Assembly: GCF_003034985.1 (NCBI RefSeq)
Contig: NZ_PZKG01000025.1
Location: 1 to 49,116, forward strand
Origin: Cereibacter changlensis JA139
GTDB lineage: Bacteria; Pseudomonadota; Alphaproteobacteria; Rhodobacterales; Rhodobacteraceae
DNA length: 49,116 nt
Direction: 5' to 3'
Shown here piece after piece: positions 35,282-44,741 of the stretch (its first letter is position 1; each line of letters opens with the position of its first letter). Under the pieces are notes generated by a model. The model worked only from the letters and a program-made list of their open reading frames with translations, ran no database searches and was not told the origin of the DNA. Both the position numbers and the translations under genes were made by a program.

Positions 35282-35896
35282 TCAGCGGGCGTTCGATTGG
35301 ACCCAGGCGACCGCCTGGCCGAGGATCTGGCTGGTGGCCGCATCGAAGGCCACCACCACATCGGCGGTGCCGTCGCTGGCCGCCGCCGCCGAGGCGTCAA
35401 GCCGGCGGGTGGCGAGGATGCGGCGGTCGGCCTCGCGGATCAGGGTCAGCGTCATGCCGACCTTCACCACCGGCGCCGCGCCGGCCGGCGCCTCGGCCTG
35501 GAAGTCGCGCAGCTCGGTCATCAGCGTGAAGTCCGGCTGCAGCCCCTTGGCGTCGCGCGCCACCAGCCGGAAGCCGCCGGCGTTCTGCAGCGAGGACAGG
35601 AGCAGCGTCTGCACCAGCACCGGCGCAGGGTCGGTCCAGCGCGACTGCGGCAGGTAGGCGGCCTGCACCCGGCTCGGCTTGATCAGGATGCGGTCGGTCG
35701 CCAGCGCGCCCGAGGTGCTGGCCTCCTCGATCACAATATGGCCCGAGCCGCCCACCGGCGCGTTCGGGTAGGTGGCCGGGGCCAGGGTGAAGCTGTTCAG
35801 CGGCTCGGCGGCCCCCGAGACGCGCGTCACCGCGGCGCAACCCGACAGCAGCGACAGCGCGACGACCGGGGCGATCAGGCGGGAAAGGGTTTTCAT
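35282..35896 (-). CDS. ABC-type transport auxiliary lipoprotein (PqiC/LetC-like)
   Basis: 204 residues. The signal peptide ends in lipobox L-L-S-G-C near residue 19, so the mature protein is lipid-anchored. A PqiC-like (DUF330 type) fold follows (S-F-T-L-A-P, I-V-I-E-E, S-R-W-T-D-P). I chose ATG 35896 because AGGAG lies 6 bases upstream; ATG 35902, overlapping the MCE gene stop, adds two residues. Such lipoproteins form the outer-membrane or periplasmic partner of MCE transporters. Last gene of the operon. Confidence 0.85.
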   Translation of the reverse strand: MKTLSRLIAPVVALSLLSGCAAVTRVSGAAEPLNSFTLAPATYPNAPVGGSGHIVIEEASTSGALATDRILIKPSRVQAAYLPQSRWTDPAPVLVQTLLLSSLQNAGGFRLVARDAKGLQPDFTLMTELRDFQAEAPAGAAPVVKVGMTLTLIREADRRILATRRLDASAAAASDGTADVVVAFDAATSQILGQAVAWVQSNAR

Positions 35897-35898
35897 CG

Positions 35899-36846
35899 TC
35901 ATCTCCTGTAGTCGGGGGTCTGGTTGCCGAGGAAGAAGCGCGCGGGATCGCGCGAGATCTGCGAGGTCAGCGAGTTCAGGTTGCTGACCAGCCCCCGCGC
36001 CTCGTTGGCGACCGTGGTGAATTGCGGCAGGCCGTTGGTGGCGAAGCTGCGGAAGCTCGACACCGACTGCTCGATGCCACGCACCGCCGAGGCGATCTGG
36101 TCCAGCATCGGCGGCACGCGCTCGTCGATGACGGTGTTGGCGCGCGAGAAGGTGCCCCGCGCCTCGGCCAGCGTCGCCTCGGCCGCGACCGCGACCTCCT
36201 CGAGCTCGTCGGCCAGGGTGTCGAGCCGTTCCGAGAAGGCGTTGATGTTCTTGCTGGCCACCGCCGCATCCTCGGTGACCTGGGCGATGTTCGTCATCGC
36301 GGCGTCGGCATTCTCGAGGATCCGCCGCACCGCCTCGCGGTTCTCCGGCCCGGTGAAGGTGCTGACATCCTTGATCAGAGCAAGCGCCTCGGCCAGAAGG
36401 TCCGGCGCGTCGGCGGTCAGCGCCTGCACGGCCGAGCGTTCCGAGGGGATGATCGGCACCTCGTTCGGCGGCAGGATCTCCAGCCGTTCCGCCTCGGGCG
36501 AGCCGCCGGCGAGGCTGACATAGGACACGCCGGTCACGCCCTGCGAGGCGACCTGCGCCTTGGTGTCGGCGCGCACCGGCGTGGTGGAGAAGATCTCGAT
36601 CCGCACCCGCACCATGGCGGCATTCTCCTCGTCCAGCCCGATGCTGAGCACCTGGCCCACGTCGACGCCATTGTAGCGCACCGGGCTCGCCTGACCCAGC
36701 CCGTCGACGCTGGGGAACAGGATGTCGTATTGTTCGTAGCTGCGGTCCACCTGGACCTTGGCCAGCCAGAGCAGGAAGCCGAGCGTGGCGATCACGCCCA
36801 GCAGGGTGAACAGGCCGATGAGGATGAACCTCGCGCGGGTTTCCAT
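35899..36846 (-). CDS. MCE-family lipid-transport protein (MlaD-like)
   Basis: 315 residues. One N-terminal membrane helix (about 8-30) is followed by an MCE domain (about 38-118, with F-P-S-V-D-G-L-G-Q-A-S-P-V-R-Y-N-G-V-D-V-G-Q-V cut by the known loop). A long helical C-terminus (150-300) is likely to form a periplasmic tube. It is the substrate-binding ring of an inner-membrane ABC system moving phospholipid between membranes. It overlaps the ATPase gene by 1 base and the lipoprotein gene by 4 or lies 2 away, depending on the start chosen. Confidence 0.92.
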   Translation of the reverse strand: METRARFILIGLFTLLGVIATLGFLLWLAKVQVDRSYEQYDILFPSVDGLGQASPVRYNGVDVGQVLSIGLDEENAAMVRVRIEIFSTTPVRADTKAQVASQGVTGVSYVSLAGGSPEAERLEILPPNEVPIIPSERSAVQALTADAPDLLAEALALIKDVSTFTGPENREAVRRILENADAAMTNIAQVTEDAAVASKNINAFSERLDTLADELEEVAVAAEATLAEARGTFSRANTVIDERVPPMLDQIASAVRGIEQSVSSFRSFATNGLPQFTTVANEARGLVSNLNSLTSQISRDPARFFLGNQTPDYRR

Positions 36847-37634
36847 CAGTTCTCTCCTCCGGAGGCGGTCATCGCGGCATGGGCCCGCGGCCCGTGGAAA
36901 TATTCCCGCACCCAGGGGTGATCCACATCGAGCATCTCGGCCATCGTTCCTGTCACAAGCACCTTCTTCTCCGCCAGTACCGCCACCCGGTCGCAGGTGG
37001 CATGCAGGGTGTCGAGGTCATGCGTGACCATGAACACCGTCAGTCCCATCGCCTTCTGCAGCGACTTGATCAGCGTGTCGAAATCCGACGCGCCGATCGG
37101 GTCCAGCCCAGCGGTGGGTTCGTCGAGAAACACGATGTCGGGGTCGAGCGCCAGCGCCCGCGCCAGACCGGCGCGCTTGCGCATCCCGCCCGAAAGCTCG
37201 GAGGGGTAGAGCGTGGTCGCCTTGGGCGGCAGCCCGACCATGGCGATGCGCAGATCGGCCAGCGCCGAGCGGGTCTGGGCGTCGAGCTTCAGCCGCGCCC
37301 GCATCGGGGCCTCGACATTCTCGCGCACCGTCAAGGACGAGAACAGCGCCCCGTCCTGGAACATGACGCCCCAGCGGTTCTCGACCTCGGCCATCTCCTT
37401 GGGGTCCGCCTTCAGCACGTCGATGCCGAAGGCCTTGATCGACCCTTCCTTCGGTTTCTGCAGCCCGACGATGGAGCGCAGCAGCACCGACTTGCCGGTG
37501 CCCGACCCGCCGACGATGCCCAGCACCTCGCCGCGCTTCACGTCGAGGTCGAGATCCTCGTGGATCACGTTGCGGCCGAACTGGTTCTTCAGCCCGCGCA
37601 CCTCGATGATGTTCTCGCCCATGACCTTGGCCAT
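36846..37634 (-). CDS. MCE-system ABC ATPase (MlaF-like)
   Basis: 262 residues. Walker A G-G-S-G-T-G-K-S (near residue 43), signature L-S-G-G-M-R-K-R, Walker B I-V-F-L-D-E-P-T, switch H in M-V-T-H-D. The L-S-G-G-M-(R/K)-K-R form is characteristic of MlaF-type ATPases. Cytosolic partner of the adjacent MlaE-type permease; the two genes overlap by one base. Confidence 0.93.
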   Translation of the reverse strand: MAKVMGENIIEVRGLKNQFGRNVIHEDLDLDVKRGEVLGIVGGSGTGKSVLLRSIVGLQKPKEGSIKAFGIDVLKADPKEMAEVENRWGVMFQDGALFSSLTVRENVEAPMRARLKLDAQTRSALADLRIAMVGLPPKATTLYPSELSGGMRKRAGLARALALDPDIVFLDEPTAGLDPIGASDFDTLIKSLQKAMGLTVFMVTHDLDTLHATCDRVAVLAEKKVLVTGTMAEMLDVDHPWVREYFHGPRAHAAMTASGGEN

Positions 37635-38755
37635 CAGATCCCCCAGACCGCGAAGAAGATCGAGAACAGCGCGTCAGTCACGATCACGATGAAGATCGCC
37701 TGCACCACCGAACGCGAGGTGTGCTGGCCCAACGACTCCGCATTGCCCTCGACCTGCATGCCCTGATGGCAGCCGATCACCGCGATGATCACCGCGAAGA
37801 AGGGCGCCTTCACCAGACCGATGATCGCATGCACCGGGTCGGTGCCCTCCAGGAGACGGGTCTGGAACATGCCGGGGGTGATGCTCAGTTCGATCCAGGC
37901 CATCAGCATGCCGCCGATCAACCCGGTCATGCAGGCGATGAAGCCGAGGATCGGCAGGAGGAAGACCAGCGCCAGCACCCGCGGCAGCACCAGCCGGTCG
38001 ATCGGGTCGAGCCCGAGCACCCGCATGGCGTCGATCTCCTCGCGCATCTTCATCGAGCCTATGGCCGCGGTGAAGGCCGAGGCCGAGCGCCCGGCGACGA
38101 TGATCGCGGTCAACAGGATCCCCAACTCGCGCAGGATCGAGATGGCGACCAGATCGACGACATAGACCTCGGCGCCGAACTGCTGCAGCTGCGTCGCGCC
38201 CTGGAAGGCCAGCACGATGCCGATCAGGAAACCCATCAGCGAGACGATGGGCACGGCGTTCAGCCCGGCGTCCTGCATGTGGTAGAACAGCGCGGTGATG
38301 CGCAGCCGGGTCGGGTGGATGATCAGCGACAGAAGATGCGCCACGACGACGCCGAAGAAGCCGAGCGCCTTGAAGGCGGTGCGGGCCTTGGCGGCCACGG
38401 TCCTGCCCATGTTCTCCAGCCCGTCGCCGGGACGGCCGGGGATCTGCCGGCGCTTGCGCTCGGGCCGGGGCATCGCCTTCTCGACCGTGTCGATCAGCAG
38501 CGCCTGACCCTCGGTCATGCCGCTCAGCTGGATCGGCCGGCCACCCGCCGCGGCGCGCTGCCGCGCCTGGGCGATCAGCCAGGCCCCGGCGGTGTCGAGC
38601 TCGGTCACATCGGAGAGGTCGATGGTCCCCTTGCCCTCCAGCGCCGCGACCGCCTTCTCCGACGCCTTCAGCGTCGCAAGCGTCATCGCGCCGGAAAGCC
38701 CGGCCTCGGCCTTGCCCGGCGAGGGTCTGGCGGTCGGAGCGTCCGCGTCAGCCAC
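37634..38755 (-). CDS. MCE-system permease (MlaE-like) with fused N-terminal STAS domain
   Basis: 373 residues. The N-terminal part (about 20-105) is a STAS domain (T-I-D-L-S-D-V-T-E-L-D-T-A-G-A-W-L), the role played by separate MlaB in E. coli. The remainder is a MlaE permease with five to six membrane helices and the conserved M-(K)-x-R-E-E-I-D-A-M-R-V-L-G-L-D-P coupling region. The start is GTG 38755 with a weak AAGGG site. First gene of the four-gene unit; no MlaC or MlaA is present here. Confidence 0.92.
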   Translation of the reverse strand: MADADAPTARPSPGKAEAGLSGAMTLATLKASEKAVAALEGKGTIDLSDVTELDTAGAWLIAQARQRAAAGGRPIQLSGMTEGQALLIDTVEKAMPRPERKRRQIPGRPGDGLENMGRTVAAKARTAFKALGFFGVVVAHLLSLIIHPTRLRITALFYHMQDAGLNAVPIVSLMGFLIGIVLAFQGATQLQQFGAEVYVVDLVAISILRELGILLTAIIVAGRSASAFTAAIGSMKMREEIDAMRVLGLDPIDRLVLPRVLALVFLLPILGFIACMTGLIGGMLMAWIELSITPGMFQTRLLEGTDPVHAIIGLVKAPFFAVIIAVIGCHQGMQVEGNAESLGQHTSRSVVQAIFIVIVTDALFSIFFAVWGI

Positions 38756-39049
38756 TTAGGCGCAACCCTTCACGGGAAACGGCATCTGGTGTTCCTTCAT
38801 CCGGGGTGATCGTCAAAGAGGATATGGTGCAATAGCCGTTAGGCAACCCGGACGCGAGCGGCTTTGTCTCAGCTGTAACCCGCAGGACACCCCGGCGGTT
38901 CCGATCGGCAACACCTGGCCGTTCCCTCCCCCTGCCCCGGCGCCGGGAAATCCTGCGGCCAAAATGTGCCATTTATAGGGTTTTGATATTCCACTTTTTG
39001 AATATACCATGGAGCCAGCGCGACTCGGGTCGACGCGGGGGGAGCTGAA
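38756..39049. other. Divergent promoter region of the Mla/MCE operon and sqr operon
   Basis: 294 bases without a gene. The right-hand 90 bases are AT-rich and include the ATTC-N8-GAAT repeat described separately. Nothing clear is seen for the mlaE side. Confidence 0.45.
38986..39005 (+). promoter_or_regulatory. Inverted repeat ATATTC-N8-GAATAT in front of sqr (BigR/SqrR-like operator)
   Basis: ATATTC (38986-38991), eight bases CACTTTTT, GAATAT (39000-39005), 44 bases before the sqr start. It overlaps the best -10 candidate TATACC (39003-39008) and follows TTTTGA, so a bound repressor would block the promoter. The ATTC-N8-GAAT pattern is, from memory, that of the persulfide-responsive ArsR-type repressor SqrR of R. 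capsulatus and its relative BigR. No regulator gene lies in the window. Confidence 0.6.
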
Positions 39050-40348
39050 ATGGCGCATGTGGTTGTCCTGGGGGCGGGTCTCGGCGGCGTGATCATGGCC
39101 TACGAGATGAAGGACCAGCTCGGGCGCGACGACCGGCTGACCGTCATCTCGCAGGGCAGCACCTACAGCTTCGTACCGTCGAACCCCTGGGTCGCCGTCG
39201 GCTGGCGCGATCGGGACGAGGTCGAGGTCGATCTGACCGAGGTGATGGGCCGGCGCGGCATTGCGTTGCTCACGCAAGGCGCGGCCCGGGTCCACCCGGC
39301 CGAGAACCGGGTCGAGCTGACCGATGGCGACAGCCTCGGCTACGACTACCTGGTGATCGCCACCGGCCCCGAGCTCGCCTTCGACGAGATCCCCGGCCTC
39401 GGCCCCGCCGGCCATACCGAGTCGGTCTGCCAGATCGACCATGCGCTGAAGGCGCGGCAGGCGGTGGAGGCGCTGGTGGCGAAGCCCGGCCCGGTGGTGA
39501 TCGGCGCGGTGCAGGGCGCCAGCTGCTTCGGCCCGGCCTATGAATTCCTCTTCATCCTGGAAAAAGCCCTCCGCAAGGCCAAGGTGCGCGACCGGGTGCC
39601 GATGACCTTCGTCACCGCCGAACCCTATATCGGCCATCTCGGCCTCGACGGGGTGGGCGACACCAAGGGCCTGCTGGAAGGCCAGATGCGGGCGCATCAC
39701 ATCAAGTGGATCACCAACGCCCGCGTGGCCTCGGTCGATGCCGGGATGATGCATGTCGAGGAGCTGGACGAGGATGCGGCCCTCCGCCGCCGGCATGAGC
39801 TGCCCTTCGCCTTTTCGATGATGCTGCCGGCCTTCCGCGGCGTGGCGGCGGTGCGGGGCATCGAGGGGCTGTGCAACCCGCGCGGCTTCATCCTCGTCGA
39901 CCGGTTCCAGCGCAACCCGACCTTCCGCAACGTCTTCGCCGTCGGCGTCGGCGCGGCGATCCCGCCGCTGGGGCCGACGCCGGTGCCGGTCGGCGTGCCC
40001 AAGACCGGCTTCATGATCGAAAGCATGGTCACCGCCACCGCGATGAACATCGCCAGCCTGCTGCGCGGCGAGGAGCCGGCCGAGGTCGGCACCTGGAACG
40101 CCTTCTGCCTTGCCGATTTCGGCGATGGCGGCGTGGCCTTCATCGCCCAGCCGCAGATCCCGCCGCGCAACGTCAACTGGTCGTCGCAGGGCCGCTGGGT
40201 GCATTACGCCAAGATCGGCTTCGAGAAATACTTCCTGCGCAAGATCCGCATCGGCAAGTCCGAGCCGTTCTACGAGCGCCTCGCCCTGCGCAGCCTCGGC
40301 ATCGACAAGCTGAAATCCACCCATCACGAAACCGGAGAACCGTCATGA
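39050..40348 (+). CDS. sqr: Sulfide:quinone oxidoreductase
   Basis: Flavoprotein oxidising sulfide to polysulfide or persulfide and passing electrons to the quinone pool at the membrane. 432 residues. FAD motif V-L-G-A-G-L-G-G at the N-terminus. Cysteines occur at 127 (T-E-S-V-C), 159 (G-A-S-C-F-G-P-A-Y-E-F), 275 and 353 (N-A-F-C-L). Positions 127, 159 and 353 coincide with the three cysteines shown essential in R. capsulatus SQR. The C-terminus has the amphipathic membrane-binding segment (F-E-K-Y-F-L-R-K). First gene of a four-gene unit behind an SqrR-like operator. Confidence 0.93.
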   Translation: MAHVVVLGAGLGGVIMAYEMKDQLGRDDRLTVISQGSTYSFVPSNPWVAVGWRDRDEVEVDLTEVMGRRGIALLTQGAARVHPAENRVELTDGDSLGYDYLVIATGPELAFDEIPGLGPAGHTESVCQIDHALKARQAVEALVAKPGPVVIGAVQGASCFGPAYEFLFILEKALRKAKVRDRVPMTFVTAEPYIGHLGLDGVGDTKGLLEGQMRAHHIKWITNARVASVDAGMMHVEELDEDAALRRRHELPFAFSMMLPAFRGVAAVRGIEGLCNPRGFILVDRFQRNPTFRNVFAVGVGAAIPPLGPTPVPVGVPKTGFMIESMVTATAMNIASLLRGEEPAEVGTWNAFCLADFGDGGVAFIAQPQIPPRNVNWSSQGRWVHYAKIGFEKYFLRKIRIGKSEPFYERLALRSLGIDKLKSTHHETGEPS

Positions 40349-40545
40349 CCGTCGACCAAGCCGTCACCGCCTTTGCAGGCTTCATGGTGCTCTTGTCGCT
40401 CGCCCTCGCCTGGGCGGTCTCGCCCTATTTCCTGGCGCTGACCGCCTTCGTCGGGGCCAACCTGTTCCAGTCGGCCTTCACCGGATTCTGCCCGGCGGCG
40501 ATGCTGTTCCGCCGGCTCGGTCTGCGCGACGGCAGGGCGGCCTGA
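40345..40545 (+). CDS. DUF2892 (YgaP-like) membrane protein
   Basis: 66 residues, start overlapping the sqr stop by 4 bases. Two membrane helices (about 8-24 and 26-44) and the conserved F-Q-S-A-F-T-G-F-C-P block with Cys49. The same domain follows a rhodanese in YgaP and accompanies sulfide-handling genes, so a role with persulfide sulfur is likely. Exact function unknown. Confidence 0.85.
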   Translation: MTVDQAVTAFAGFMVLLSLALAWAVSPYFLALTAFVGANLFQSAFTGFCPAAMLFRRLGLRDGRAA

Positions 40546-40551
40546 CCCGGA

Positions 40552-41520
40552 ATGCCCCTGCCCCTCCGGCTGCTGCTGCCCGCCCTTCTCGCCCTGCTGC
40601 CCGCCGCGCTTCCGGCGAGCGAACTGCTGCTCAGCCCCGTCGAGGTCGTCGAGACCAAGGCGCTGTTCGGCCGGATCGAGAGCCGCTTCGTCGTCCCGGC
40701 CCGCAGCCGGATCGGCGGCACGGTCACCGCTCTGGAAGTGTCCGAGGGTGACGGCGTGGCGGCGGACCGGGTGATCGCCCGGATCACCGACGAGAAGCTG
40801 GAGCTGCAGCTTTCGGCGGCCGAGGCGCGGCTGGCGGCGGCGCGCTCCGAGCTGGAGAATGCCGAGGCCGAACTGGGGCGCAGCGAGCAGCTGCTGGCGC
40901 GCGGCTCGACCACGGCGCAGGCGGTGGACCGGGTGCGCACCGCGCTCAGTGTGGCGCGCAACACGGTGGCCGAACTTGGCTCGGCCCGCTCGGTGATCCT
41001 GCAGCAGATGGCCGAGGGCGAGGTGCTGGCCCCCGCCGCCGGCCGGGTGCTGTCGGTGCCGATCCGGCTGGGCGAGGTGGTGCTGGCCGGCGAGGAAGTG
41101 GCGACCATCGCCGCCGGCCAGGTCTTCCTGCGGCTGCAGATCCCGGAGCGCCATGCCGACGGGCTGGCGGTGGGCGACAGCGTGACCATCGGCGAGGGCC
41201 AGACCGAGGGCCGGATCGAGAAGCTCTACCCGCTGATTGAGAATGGCCGCGTCACCGCCGATGTCGCGGTCGACGGGCTGTCGGACGCCTTCATCGGCCA
41301 GCGCATCCTGGTGCAGGTCAGGGTCGGCGCGCGGCAGGCGCTGGCGGTGCCCGAAGCGGCGATCCGGCGCCGGGCCGGGCTCGACCTGGTTGAGATCCTG
41401 GCCGAGGGCAGCCCCCGCAGCGTCTCGGTGGTGCCGGGGCCGGTGGTGATCACCGAAGCCGGGCCGATGGTCGAGATCCTCTCGGGCCTGCGCAGCGGCG
41501 ATACGGTCCTCGTGCCATGA
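40552..41520 (+). CDS. RND efflux periplasmic adaptor (HlyD/MFP family)
   Basis: 322 residues. Signal peptide (1-22). Barrel-sandwich halves flank a coiled coil of about 60 residues (A-E-A-R-L-A-A-A-R-S-E-L to V-R-T-A-L-S-V), followed by a beta-barrel domain ending near residue 280. It links the pump to an outer-membrane channel. The gene starts 6 bases after DUF2892 and overlaps the pump gene by 4 bases, so all four genes are one unit. No TolC-like gene is in the window. Confidence 0.92.
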   Translation: MPLPLRLLLPALLALLPAALPASELLLSPVEVVETKALFGRIESRFVVPARSRIGGTVTALEVSEGDGVAADRVIARITDEKLELQLSAAEARLAAARSELENAEAELGRSEQLLARGSTTAQAVDRVRTALSVARNTVAELGSARSVILQQMAEGEVLAPAAGRVLSVPIRLGEVVLAGEEVATIAAGQVFLRLQIPERHADGLAVGDSVTIGEGQTEGRIEKLYPLIENGRVTADVAVDGLSDAFIGQRILVQVRVGARQALAVPEAAIRRRAGLDLVEILAEGSPRSVSVVPGPVVITEAGPMVEILSGLRSGDTVLVP

Positions 41521-44500
41521 CCCCTGCCCCGAAGCGCGGCCTCGCCGGCGCCCTGACCGACGCCTTTATCACCTCGCCGCTGACGCCGCTGGCGCTGGTC
41601 GCCGCGGTCCTCTTGGGCCTCGTCGCCCTCGTCTCCCTGCCGCGCGAGGAGGAGCCGCAGATCTCGGTGCCGATGGTCGACATCCACCTGCGCGCCGACG
41701 GGCTCCGGGCCGAGGACGCGGTGAAGCTGGTCACCGAGCCGCTGGAGACCATCGTCAAGTCGATCCCCGGGGTCGAGCATGTCTATTCCCAGACGCAGGA
41801 CGACGGCGCGCTGGTGACGGCGCGGTTCGAGGTCGGCACCTCCGCCGATTCCGCCATCGTGCGGGTGCACGAGAAGGTGCGCGCCAACCTCGACCGGATC
41901 CCCGAGGGCATCCCCGAGCCGCTGATTGTCGGGCGCGGCATCGACGACGTGGCGATCATGGTGCTGACCCTCGCCCCCACCGCCGAGGCCGCCGACCGCT
42001 GGTCGCCCGCCGACCTGACCCGCGTCGCGCGCGAACTGCAGGTCGCCATCGCCGCCCTGCCCGAGATCGGCCTGACCTATATCGTCGGCGAGACCCCGGA
42101 GGAGATCCGCATCCGCCCAGACCCCGAGCGGCTGGCGCAGGCCGGGCTGACGCTCCAGGCGCTCGCCGCCAAGGTCGAGGGCGCGAACCGCAGCTTCTCG
42201 GTCGGCACGCTACGCAAGGACGGCCGGCAGATCGGCCTGACCGCCGGCCGGACCCTGACCGACCTTGCCGAGATCGAGAGCCTGCTGGTCACCACCCGCG
42301 ACGACCGCCCGGTCTACCTGCGCGACGTGGCCGGGGTATCGCTGGCCACCGACACGGTCGAGGCCCGGGTGTTCCAGCTCGACCGCGAGGGTGAGGGCTT
42401 TTCGCGCGCGCCGGCGGTGTCCCTGGCCATCGCCAAGCGCCCCGGGGCCAATGCCGTTACCATCGGGGCCGAGATCCACGCCGCCGTCGCCCGGCTGGAA
42501 GGCACGCTGATCCCCGAGGGGCTGAGCGTGCATGTCACCCGCGACTATGGCGAGACCGCGAACGAGAAGGCCAACGAGCTCCTGTTCCACCTCGGGCTCG
42601 CCACGCTCTCCATCGTGGCGCTGGTCTGGCTGGCCATCGGCTGGCGCGAGGCTGCGGTGGTGCTGGTGGTGATCCCGGTCACGATCCTGCTCACGCTCTT
42701 CGCCGCCTGGCTGATGGGCTACACGCTGAACCGGGTCAGCCTCTTCGCGCTGATCTTCTCCATCGGCATCCTAGTGGACGACGCCATCGTGGTGATCGAG
42801 AACATCGCCCGGCACTGGGCCATGTCCGACGGCCGCAGCCGCCGCGCCGCCGCGATCGACGCGGTGGGCGAGGTCGGCAACCCGACCATCGTCGCCACCC
42901 TGACCGTGGTCGCGGCGCTGCTGCCGATGCTCTTCGTCTCCGGCATGATGGGCCCCTACATGAGCCCGATCCCGGCCAATGCCTCGGCGGCGATGGTGTT
43001 TTCCTTCTTCGTCGCAGTGATGATCACGCCCTGGCTGATGCTGAAGGTCGGTCGGGCCGAAAGTGCGGGGCATGCGGAGCACGGCGCCGGGGACGACCGG
43101 CTGGGGCGGCTCTACCGCCGCGCCGCGCGGCCGCTGCTGGCCTCGCGCGGCCGGGCGGGGCTGTTCCTCGTTGCGGTGCTGGCGTTGACCGTCGGCTCGA
43201 CGGCGCTGTTCTACACCAAGGCGGTGACGGTGAAGCTCCTGCCCTTCGACAACAAGTCCGAGCTGGCGGTGACGCTGGACCTGCCGCGCGGCGCCTCGGT
43301 GGAGGAGACCGACCGCACGCTGGCCGAGTTGGCGGCGCTGCTGGCCCCGATCCCCGAGATCACCTCGATCCAGTCGCATGCCGGGACCGCCGCGCCGTTC
43401 AACTTCAACGGGCTGGTGCGGCATTCCTACCTGCGCGACGCGCCGCAGATGGGCGACCTGCAGGTGAACCTCTCGCCCAAGGCCGAGCGTTCGCGCGAGA
43501 GCCACTCCATCGCGCTGGAGATCCGCGAGCGGCTCGCCGCCCTGCCGCTGCCCGAAGGCGCCTCGGTGAAGGTGGTGGAGCCGCCGCCCGGCCCGCCGGT
43601 GATGGCGACGCTGCTGGCCGAGATCTACGGCCCCGACCCCGAGACGCGGCGCGCCGTCGCCGGCAAGGTGCGCGAGGCCTTCGCCACCGTGCCCTTCATC
43701 GTCGATGTCGATGACAGCTTCGGCCTCGCTGCCCCCCGGCTGCGGCTGACGCTGGATGACGCCAATCTCGATTTCCACAAGGTCGAGCAGGCCGATGTCT
43801 TCGACACCATCGCCCTGCTCTATGGCGGAAGGACCGTGGGCTATTCGCACCGCTCCGGCGGGCGCGAGCCGATCGCGATCCGCATCGGCCCGGCCAAGGC
43901 CGACCGGGTGCTGGACGAGAAGGCCCTGGCCACGCCCGTTCCGGCCAACCTGCTGCCCGGCGACCGCTCGGTGGTCGAGCTCGGCGATGTGGTGACAGTT
44001 CAACGCGAGACCGCCTCCTTCCCGATCTTCCGCCACAACGGCAAGCCGGCCGAGATGGTCACGGCCGAACTCGCCGGCGCCTTCGAGGCCCCGCTCTACG
44101 GCCAGATGGCGGTGGCCCGCGCCATCGCCGCCGCCGACTGGGGCGGGTTGGAGAAGCCGGTAATCGTCCAGCACGGCCAGCCCGAGGACACCAGCCGCCC
44201 GGTGCTGCTCTGGGACGGCGAGTGGGACGTGACCTGGGTCACCTTCCGCGACATGGGCGCGGCCTTCGGCGTCGCGCTGGTCGGGATCTACATCCTGGTG
44301 GTGATGCAGTTCGGCTCGTTCCGGCTGCCGCTGGTGGTGCTGACCCCGGTGCCGCTGACGCTGATCGGCATCCTTGTCGGCCACTGGCTGTTCGGCGCGC
44401 CCTTCTCGGCCACCTCGATGATCGGCTTCATCGCGCTGGCCGGCATCATCGTGCGCAACTCGATCCTGCTGGTCGATTTCATCCGCCACGCCCCGGTCGA

Positions 44501-44741
44501 TGGTCGGCCGCAGCTGGAGCTGCTGCTGGAGGCCGGGGCGATCCGCTTCAAGCCGATCCTGCTGACCGCGCTGGCGGCGATGATCGGCGCGGTGACGATC
44601 CTGACCGACCCGATCTTCCAGGGCCTGGCGATCTCGCTGCTGTTCGGGCTTTTGTCCTCGACGGTCCTGACCGTGCTGGTGATCCCGGCAATCTACGTGG
44701 TCTTCCGCGGTGATCGGGCGGTTGAGGAAACGGCGGCCTGA
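41517..44741 (+). CDS. RND efflux transporter permease (AcrB/HAE family)
   Basis: 1074 residues, normal size for the family. Twelve membrane helices with two large periplasmic loops (about 45-350 and 560-880). The proton-relay pair is in G-I-L-V-D-D-A-I-V-V-I-E-N near residue 420, and the second half has the matching G-I-I-V-R-N-S-I-L-L-V-D. It drives export by proton antiport. Being co-transcribed with sqr, it may export a sulfur compound or a toxic product; that is an inference. Confidence 0.93.
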   Translation: MTPAPKRGLAGALTDAFITSPLTPLALVAAVLLGLVALVSLPREEEPQISVPMVDIHLRADGLRAEDAVKLVTEPLETIVKSIPGVEHVYSQTQDDGALVTARFEVGTSADSAIVRVHEKVRANLDRIPEGIPEPLIVGRGIDDVAIMVLTLAPTAEAADRWSPADLTRVARELQVAIAALPEIGLTYIVGETPEEIRIRPDPERLAQAGLTLQALAAKVEGANRSFSVGTLRKDGRQIGLTAGRTLTDLAEIESLLVTTRDDRPVYLRDVAGVSLATDTVEARVFQLDREGEGFSRAPAVSLAIAKRPGANAVTIGAEIHAAVARLEGTLIPEGLSVHVTRDYGETANEKANELLFHLGLATLSIVALVWLAIGWREAAVVLVVIPVTILLTLFAAWLMGYTLNRVSLFALIFSIGILVDDAIVVIENIARHWAMSDGRSRRAAAIDAVGEVGNPTIVATLTVVAALLPMLFVSGMMGPYMSPIPANASAAMVFSFFVAVMITPWLMLKVGRAESAGHAEHGAGDDRLGRLYRRAARPLLASRGRAGLFLVAVLALTVGSTALFYTKAVTVKLLPFDNKSELAVTLDLPRGASVEETDRTLAELAALLAPIPEITSIQSHAGTAAPFNFNGLVRHSYLRDAPQMGDLQVNLSPKAERSRESHSIALEIRERLAALPLPEGASVKVVEPPPGPPVMATLLAEIYGPDPETRRAVAGKVREAFATVPFIVDVDDSFGLAAPRLRLTLDDANLDFHKVEQADVFDTIALLYGGRTVGYSHRSGGREPIAIRIGPAKADRVLDEKALATPVPANLLPGDRSVVELGDVVTVQRETASFPIFRHNGKPAEMVTAELAGAFEAPLYGQMAVARAIAAADWGGLEKPVIVQHGQPEDTSRPVLLWDGEWDVTWVTFRDMGAAFGVALVGIYILVVMQFGSFRLPLVVLTPVPLTLIGILVGHWLFGAPFSATSMIGFIALAGIIVRNSILLVDFIRHAPVDGRPQLELLLEAGAIRFKPILLTALAAMIGAVTILTDPIFQGLAISLLFGLLSSTVLTVLVIPAIYVVFRGDRAVEETAA

